The notes beneath the pieces are model-generated. The model searched no databases. It worked only from the letters and a program-made list of their open reading frames with translations, and was not told the origin of the DNA. A stretch of 64,000 bases of DNA from Candidatus Eisenbergiella merdavium (GTDB taxonomy: Bacteria; Bacillota; Clostridia; Lachnospirales; Lachnospiraceae): NCBI GenBank assembly GCA_019119595.1, contig DWWS01000045.1, positions 1 through 64,000 on the forward strand. The letters are read 5' to 3'. Position 1 is the first letter of the stretch, and every line of letters starts with the position of its first letter. Position numbers and translations under genes: made by a program. This document shows positions 60,123 to 64,000 of the stretch, in pieces.

Positions 60123-61100
60123 ATCGGTGACAATGCGGACAGCCAGCTCCTTTGCCGCCGTACTGGCAGCCTCTATTCCATCCGATCTTCCCAGATATAC
60201 GCAGAAATAGCGTTTTCCCTCCGGTGTCTCGGCGAAGCCTGTAAACCAGGCATCTACCGTGACACCGTTTTCCTTTCCCATTCCGGTTTTTCCGTAAATG
60301 GCAAGCTCTCCTTCCTCTTTTGTCAGCATGACCTGTTTCAGCCGTTCTACGGTTTCTCCGGAGGCATACCCGTCCTGGCCGAAGATCCGTTCCATCACCC
60401 TTGTCTGCTCTATCGGGGAAATTTTCAGGGAGGATTCGATCCAGAAGCCGGTCAGCGCCCGGTTGCTGTTGTTGGTATTCAGCCTGCCCTCCCAGTCGGA
60501 GATGTCACAGTTTCCATACCTGAGCCGGTTCAGCCCCTCCTGCATCCGTTCTTTTCCGATCTCATCCGTCACTTCCCGGAAATACCAGACGCAGGAGGCG
60601 CGAAACGCATCCTCAAAGCCGATATCTCTGTTCCACTCCCCGTTCCAGAACGCTTCCCCGCTCCACCTGCGGACGGAATGCTCCGGATCGATCACGCCGT
60701 TCTCAAGCGCCAGCAGGGAGGAAATGATCTTGAACGTGGAGCAGGGTGATCTTCTCGTCTCCGCCAGCGCGGGCTGATACACAAACATCCTGTTTTTTTC
60801 GGCATCATATAAAACGGCGGCCCCGTTAAGCCCCTGAAAATATTCCGACCAGTCGGCCTCGATCTGCTCCGGTTCCATACGCCGCCTGACGAATTCCTGT
60901 AATTCCGCCAGCCCCGTACCGGACTCCTCCGATCCCGTCCGCCATGTCCCGGACTTTTCCTTTTTCACAGCGGCCCCTGGAAAAGCGCCCTCTTCCGGCC
61001 GGCACCCGGAAAGGACGGCCAGGCAGAGGAAGGCCAGGATCAGCCCTGCAGCTTTGTACGCCTTTTTCCCGTTTAAGCTTATCTCTCTGTCAGTATTCAT
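60099..61100 (-). CDS. class D beta-lactamase, lipoprotein-anchored
   Basis: This is a 333-residue serine beta-lactamase. A lipoprotein signal (LILAFLCLAVLSGC, Cys33) is followed by the class D domain: STFK with Ser121 and Lys124, SCV at 169-171 (SxV), YGN at 195-197, KTG at 271-273, plus ALTGFWIESSLKISPIEQ. All class D catalytic motifs are present. Homology to the BlaR1 sensor domain is expected, but the lack of a protease domain and the lipobox identify an enzyme. The start at 61100 has GGAG 6 nt ahead. The promoter carries a BlaI operator. Confidence 0.9.
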   Translation of the reverse strand: MNTDREISLNGKKAYKAAGLILAFLCLAVLSGCRPEEGAFPGAAVKKEKSGTWRTGSEESGTGLAELQEFVRRRMEPEQIEADWSEYFQGLNGAAVLYDAEKNRMFVYQPALAETRRSPCSTFKIISSLLALENGVIDPEHSVRRWSGEAFWNGEWNRDIGFEDAFRASCVWYFREVTDEIGKERMQEGLNRLRYGNCDISDWEGRLNTNNSNRALTGFWIESSLKISPIEQTRVMERIFGQDGYASGETVERLKQVMLTKEEGELAIYGKTGMGKENGVTVDAWFTGFAETPEGKRYFCVYLGRSDGIEAASTAAKELAVRIVTDHWKMEVS

Positions 61101-61190
61101 TTTTCACTCCAACCTCCGTTTTCTTTCCGCGCTGTTTGGATCATCCAAGACAGTATTGAAAAATGCTTCTCTCTTTGGAAAGCTTTTTAA

Positions 61191-61219
61191 ATATTACTAT
61201 TGTAAGAATTAAATGTCAA
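61191..61219 (-). promoter_or_regulatory. BlaI-operated promoter of the class D beta-lactamase gene
   Basis: On the minus strand TTGACA (61214-61219), 17-bp spacer, TAATAT (61191-61196). Within the spacer TCTTACAATAGTAA (61194-61207) repeats the half-sites of the blaI operator (TCTTACA, TAGTAA) with a shorter centre. BlaI should repress both genes. Confidence 0.7.
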
Positions 61220-61303
61220 GAAAAACATTTCCTTCCCCGTAAAGCCCGCCGAACCTCTCCATTCCGTCAAAAAGTGTTCTCTCTGGGAACTTTCCTATCG
61301 TAT

Positions 61304-61331
61304 AAAAAAACGGCAGCGCATCCGTCTGCCG
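61304..61331 (-). terminator. terminator of the YesN-type regulator gene
   Basis: CGGCAG/CTGCCG stem (61311-61331) with T7 on the minus strand. It is followed by ATACGATAGGAAAGT, the same tail motif found after two terminators at 40.2 kb. Confidence 0.7.
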
Positions 61332-61374
61332 TCTCCTTTCCGTTATCTTTTTTCGTTTTTTTACTGCCGTTTTC

Positions 61375-62142
61375 TCATTTACCCCCCCCCTCAGGAAAAC
61401 CGATCTGCTTCTTTCTGCGGTATTCCATGGGGGTCGCGCCGAATTTTTCCCGGAAAAGCTTCGTAAAATGCTGGCTTTTCCGGTAGCCGGTCAGGCACAT
61501 GATCTCATTCACCCTAAGCTCCGTCTGTTCAAGAAGCTCCGCCGCCTTCTGCATCCTTACATCCGCTATGTAACCGGAAAGGTTGCCTCCGGTTTCCTCC
61601 TTGAACAGGCCGGAAAGATAGGCCGGATGGAGATGGACCGCTTCTCCGATCATGTCCAGAGACAGCGGCTTGTCAAAATTATCGGAAATGTATTTCTGAA
61701 TATAGGCGATCAGCTCCTTCCGGTCTCTGCCGGTGCCGTTCCCTTCCTCCTTTTTCACCCTCTCTCGCCATTCCGGCCGGCTTTTCAGGAGCCGATCCAT
61801 GACCTCCTCCATGTCCGCCTTCAGGATGGGCTTGACCAGATATTCCGAAACGCCGTAGCGCATCGCCCGCTTGGCGTACTCAAACTCCCCGTAGCCGGAA
61901 ACGATGATGATGCTGGTGGAATAGCCTTTTTCTTCCACCAGGGCGCACAGATCCAGCCCGGAGATCCTCGGCATCTTAATATCGGTGATCAGAAGCTCCG
62001 GCTGTTTTTCCACCAGGAGATCGCGCGCCAGAGATCCGCCTCCGGCCGTAAAGATCTGGTCAAATCCGTAGGCTTCCCAGTCCACCAGTTTTTTCAGATA
62101 GTCAAGCATATAGATTTCATCATCCGCAATCAACAGCTTCAT
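61375..62142 (-). CDS. YesN-type response regulator (receiver + AraC HTH)
   Basis: This is a 255-residue regulator. The receiver (LLIADDEIYMLDYLKKLVDW, phospho-Asp in ELLITDIKMPRISG near residue 55, YLVKPILKADM) is joined to an AraC domain (LSLDMIGEAVHLHPAYLSGL, VNEIMCLTGYRKSQHFTKLF, FGATPMEYRRKK). The start at 62142 follows GAGGGAC. It overlaps the YesM kinase stop by 23 bp. Such pairs usually control a nearby sugar ABC transporter; the solute-binding protein gene at 63900 fits. Confidence 0.92.
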   Translation of the reverse strand: MKLLIADDEIYMLDYLKKLVDWEAYGFDQIFTAGGGSLARDLLVEKQPELLITDIKMPRISGLDLCALVEEKGYSTSIIIVSGYGEFEYAKRAMRYGVSEYLVKPILKADMEEVMDRLLKSRPEWRERVKKEEGNGTGRDRKELIAYIQKYISDNFDKPLSLDMIGEAVHLHPAYLSGLFKEETGGNLSGYIADVRMQKAAELLEQTELRVNEIMCLTGYRKSQHFTKLFREKFGATPMEYRRKKQIGFPEGGGK

Positions 62143-63811
62143 TGTCCCTCTCCCTCGGCAGTATGGTGAAGGAAACGGAAAGTCCTCCCCATATGCTCCT
62201 TCCAAACCGCAGTCCGGCCGATTTATCATAATAGTTGATCAGCCTCTGATTCACATTCCACAGGCCTACGCTTTCGTTCTCATCCCGCTCTTTTTGGTTC
62301 AGGCTCCAAAGAAGCCTCTGCGCATCCTCCTCCGAGAGCCCGTTGCCGTCGTCCGAGATCTCAAACCGGACGGTGGAATCCGGAAGCCTGTATATTTTCA
62401 CATGAACGTGCTTCGCGTTTTCCCTCTCCTCGATCGCATGCTCCACCGCGTTTTCGATGATGGGCTGCAGGATCAGAGGGATGATCGGTATGTTTTCCAG
62501 ATCCTCTGTCATGCTGATGCTGTACTCCATGCGCTTTCGCATGGCCATGACGGAAAGATAGGCCTTCGCATACTGCACCTCCTCACCTATGGTGGTGACG
62601 GACCGGCTCCTGGTACAGTGTCTGTAATAGCCTGCGAGATGCACCGCCATTTCCGTCACCGCCTTCGGATTGTCGGCCACCGTCACGATATAGGAAAGGC
62701 TGTTGTAAAGAAAATGGGGATTGATCTGGAGCTGAAGCTGTCTCAGCTCTGCCTGACTGCGAAGCTGCTGCTCCTTCAGCGTGGATGAGATCAGCTCCCG
62801 GATCCTGAGCACCATCTTATTGAACTGGTCAAACACATAGGAAAATTCGTTTTCCGGAAGCTCCTCGATGCGCGCGCCGAAATCTCCGCCCTCCACCTGC
62901 TTCAGCTTTTCCGTGAGGATCTTAAGCTGCAGCAGGATGTTTTTATAGTACAGAACCATGAAAACAAAACCAACTGCCAGGATCACACCCAGAAGCCGAG
63001 CCGTGATCTCCATGATATTTCTCACCGGCTTCATCATTTCCCGGATGGGATAATAGGCCACAAGCTCCAGCCCGTTGGAGGCGACGCCCGGCTTGATGAT
63101 CTGATATTTCCGGCCGTTCGCCCTCAGCTGAAATTCCTCTGACGCATCCTCCCATTTCACTTTTTTCAGCAGGGTGCGTTCCTCCTCATTCACAGAAAAC
63201 AGGCTCGTCCTGTCAGGCAGAAGCAGCAGGATGCCGCCCGCCTCCAGACCGGAAGCCACGGTCTTTACCTTATACAGATAATCCTGCTCCATCTTGATGA
63301 AAAGAAAAGGCGCTTCTTCATCCTTCAGCCAGTCCGCCGAATATTTTTTTACGAAGTAAACCTCCTTCTCATAAAAGATCCATTCGTTGTCCGAAGCCAT
63401 TTCAAGCAGGCCATCCTCCACATCAGCTCTGACTGATGTTGCGATGATACTGTCGGTTCCCGGCCAGTAAAGGATGAATTCCGCCATCCCCACGTTGCTT
63501 GTCTGCCTCCTGGTCAGATATTCCTTGATCCTCTGCACGCTCATCACATAATTATAGGGATCGTATTTCTCCATCATCATAAGCTGCAGCTCCCTGAAAT
63601 CATTGCTGTTCAGGATGCCGTCCGCTTCTATCTCGATCTCATTGCTCTTCTGCTCCAGCAGGGCCCGGGCATAGTCCACCTGGATCCGCGCCACCTGGAT
63701 CAGAGAGCTCTGCAGGCTTGCGGTGCTGTAAAAATTAAGAAGCAGAAAGCTCACTATGATCATGATAAAAAAGAATATGAAGATCCTGTAAATGGATTTT
63801 ATCTTTTTCAC
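62120..63811 (-). CDS. YesM-type sensor histidine kinase
   Basis: This is a 563-residue kinase. A membrane segment (IFIFFFIMIIVSFLLLNFYS) is followed by a ~250-residue extracellular sensor, a second membrane segment (ITARLLGVILAVGFVFMVLY), HAMP, and a His_kinase domain with phospho-His in LRQLQLQINPHFLYNSLSYI. The N-box is PLILQPIIENAVEHAIEE and the G-box ISDDGNGLSEED. The start is GTG 63811 after AGGAGG. It follows the substrate-binding protein gene on the same strand, with a hairpin between them. Confidence 0.93.
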   Translation of the reverse strand: MKKIKSIYRIFIFFFIMIIVSFLLLNFYSTASLQSSLIQVARIQVDYARALLEQKSNEIEIEADGILNSNDFRELQLMMMEKYDPYNYVMSVQRIKEYLTRRQTSNVGMAEFILYWPGTDSIIATSVRADVEDGLLEMASDNEWIFYEKEVYFVKKYSADWLKDEEAPFLFIKMEQDYLYKVKTVASGLEAGGILLLLPDRTSLFSVNEEERTLLKKVKWEDASEEFQLRANGRKYQIIKPGVASNGLELVAYYPIREMMKPVRNIMEITARLLGVILAVGFVFMVLYYKNILLQLKILTEKLKQVEGGDFGARIEELPENEFSYVFDQFNKMVLRIRELISSTLKEQQLRSQAELRQLQLQINPHFLYNSLSYIVTVADNPKAVTEMAVHLAGYYRHCTRSRSVTTIGEEVQYAKAYLSVMAMRKRMEYSISMTEDLENIPIIPLILQPIIENAVEHAIEERENAKHVHVKIYRLPDSTVRFEISDDGNGLSEEDAQRLLWSLNQKERDENESVGLWNVNQRLINYYDKSAGLRFGRSIWGGLSVSFTILPRERDNEAVDCG

Positions 63812-63844
63812 AGCGCCCTTCCGCCTCCTGTAAAACGCGCTCGA

Positions 63845-63870
63845 GGGACTGCCGTCGAAGCGGCAGTCCC
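63845..63870 (-). other. intergenic hairpin between solute-binding protein and YesM genes
   Basis: GGGACTGCCG/CGGCAGTCCC, a perfect 10-bp stem with a 6-nt loop, and no T-run. It may stabilise the upstream mRNA end or attenuate YesM expression. Confidence 0.6.
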
Positions 63871-63899
63871 CAGCATATGCGCTTTGTTTCAGATGTCCT

Positions 63900-64000
63900 T
63901 TATTTTACGGTCTCATACCAGGCGTTCACCTCTTCGGTGATCTGATCTCCGCCCTGGGCCTTCCACTCTTCCACAAACTCATCGAAGGCTTCAATGGGCT
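63900..64000 (-). CDS. extracellular solute-binding protein C-terminus (partial)
   Basis: The last 33 codons (PIEAFDEFVEEWKAQGGDQI ... NAWYETVK, stop TAA at 63900-63902) match the end of LplA-type sugar-binding lipoproteins of ABC importers. The body is outside the window. Its position before a YesMN pair is typical of carbohydrate uptake loci. Confidence 0.75.
   Translation of the reverse strand, partial: PIEAFDEFVEEWKAQGGDQITEEVNAWYETVK

Noticed and set aside
59598-60749. Single 383-codon frame as a functional membrane protein
   Set aside because: It runs through the end of BlaR1 fragments and then antisense to the class D gene; the second half is not coding.
61380-61392. Run of C residues near 61.38 kb as another copy of the C-rich RNA seed
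   Set aside because: It lies in the 3' end of the YesN-type gene (poly-Gly codons) and lacks the hairpin, -10 box and terminator context.

Overview
The window looks like chromosome from a gut Lachnospiraceae-type member of the Clostridia (Bacillota). The grounds are strong AGGAGG-type ribosome binding sites, consensus TTGACA/TATAAT promoters, AddAB instead of RecBCD, a Csp-like subtilase, DUF6062/DUF523/DUF975/DUF4234 family proteins, YesMN two-component systems, and split AICAR formyltransferase/IMP cyclohydrolase genes behind a ZTP riboswitch. Most of it is fairly GC-rich, with long antisense open frames. Two stretches (about 34.6-36.3 kb and 48.0-51.3 kb) are visibly more AT-rich and look acquired or degenerate. 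No rRNA, tRNA or CRISPR array was seen.

Layout. 0-4.4 kb: a response regulator/kinase/ABC-ATPase module, then two plus-strand genes of unknown role (a GHKL-ATPase-like protein and a protein with an IscB-PLMP-like N-terminus). 4.4-16.7 kb: a GH115 glucuronidase with an acyltransferase and a divergent AraC regulator, glycerate kinase, a MATE exporter, a Csp-like protease, and a cysteine/serine catabolic pair. 16.8-25.5 kb: addA-addB and an MFS transporter. 25.5-30.8 kb: three homologous small-RNA-like elements around a GH29 fucosidase and a Ca2+-type P-ATPase. 30.9-34.6 kb: a C45 acyltransferase with its AraC regulator, and a uracil permease with a structured leader. 34.6-38.9 kb: an AT-rich nucleoside phosphorylase segment, DUF6062, TetR and a YtxH-like protein. 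39-46.2 kb: a LacI regulator, a hairpin-rich intergenic region, DUF3783, aldehyde dehydrogenase, a MocR regulator and glnS. 46.3-51.3 kb: small membrane proteins, an ABC-transporter pseudogene, and a three-gene unit of unknown function next to a serine recombinase. 51.4-58.9 kb: GH2 beta-mannosidase, purine genes with a ZTP riboswitch, a polytopic membrane protein and a GT51 transglycosylase. 59-64 kb: blaI, a degenerate blaR1, a class D beta-lactamase, then YesN/YesM and the end of a solute-binding protein gene.

The most interesting structures. (1) Two inverted 26-bp Hin-like sites with a 2-bp asymmetric core flank about 100 bp that hold a near-consensus promoter (50539-50689), directly beside a serine recombinase; this is probably an invertible promoter controlling the unknown operon 50515-48658. 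(2) Three copies of an orphan non-coding element (about 25.75-26.10 and 27.72-27.88 kb) share an 11-bp-period direct repeat, a -10 box, a hairpin, an invariant C-rich anti-Shine-Dalgarno-like segment and a terminator; they are probably a family of regulatory RNAs. (3) In-frame and intergenic tandem repeats of 12, 18 or 39 bp recur across unrelated genes. (4) A beta-lactamase locus keeps BlaI and its operators but has lost most of the BlaR1 sensor.

How the genes work together: GH115, GH29 and GH2 beta-mannosidase, together with the AraC, LacI and YesMN regulators, point to use of plant and host glycans; the remainder is housekeeping (DNA repair, purine synthesis, pyrimidine uptake, aminoacylation) mixed with drug and envelope defence.
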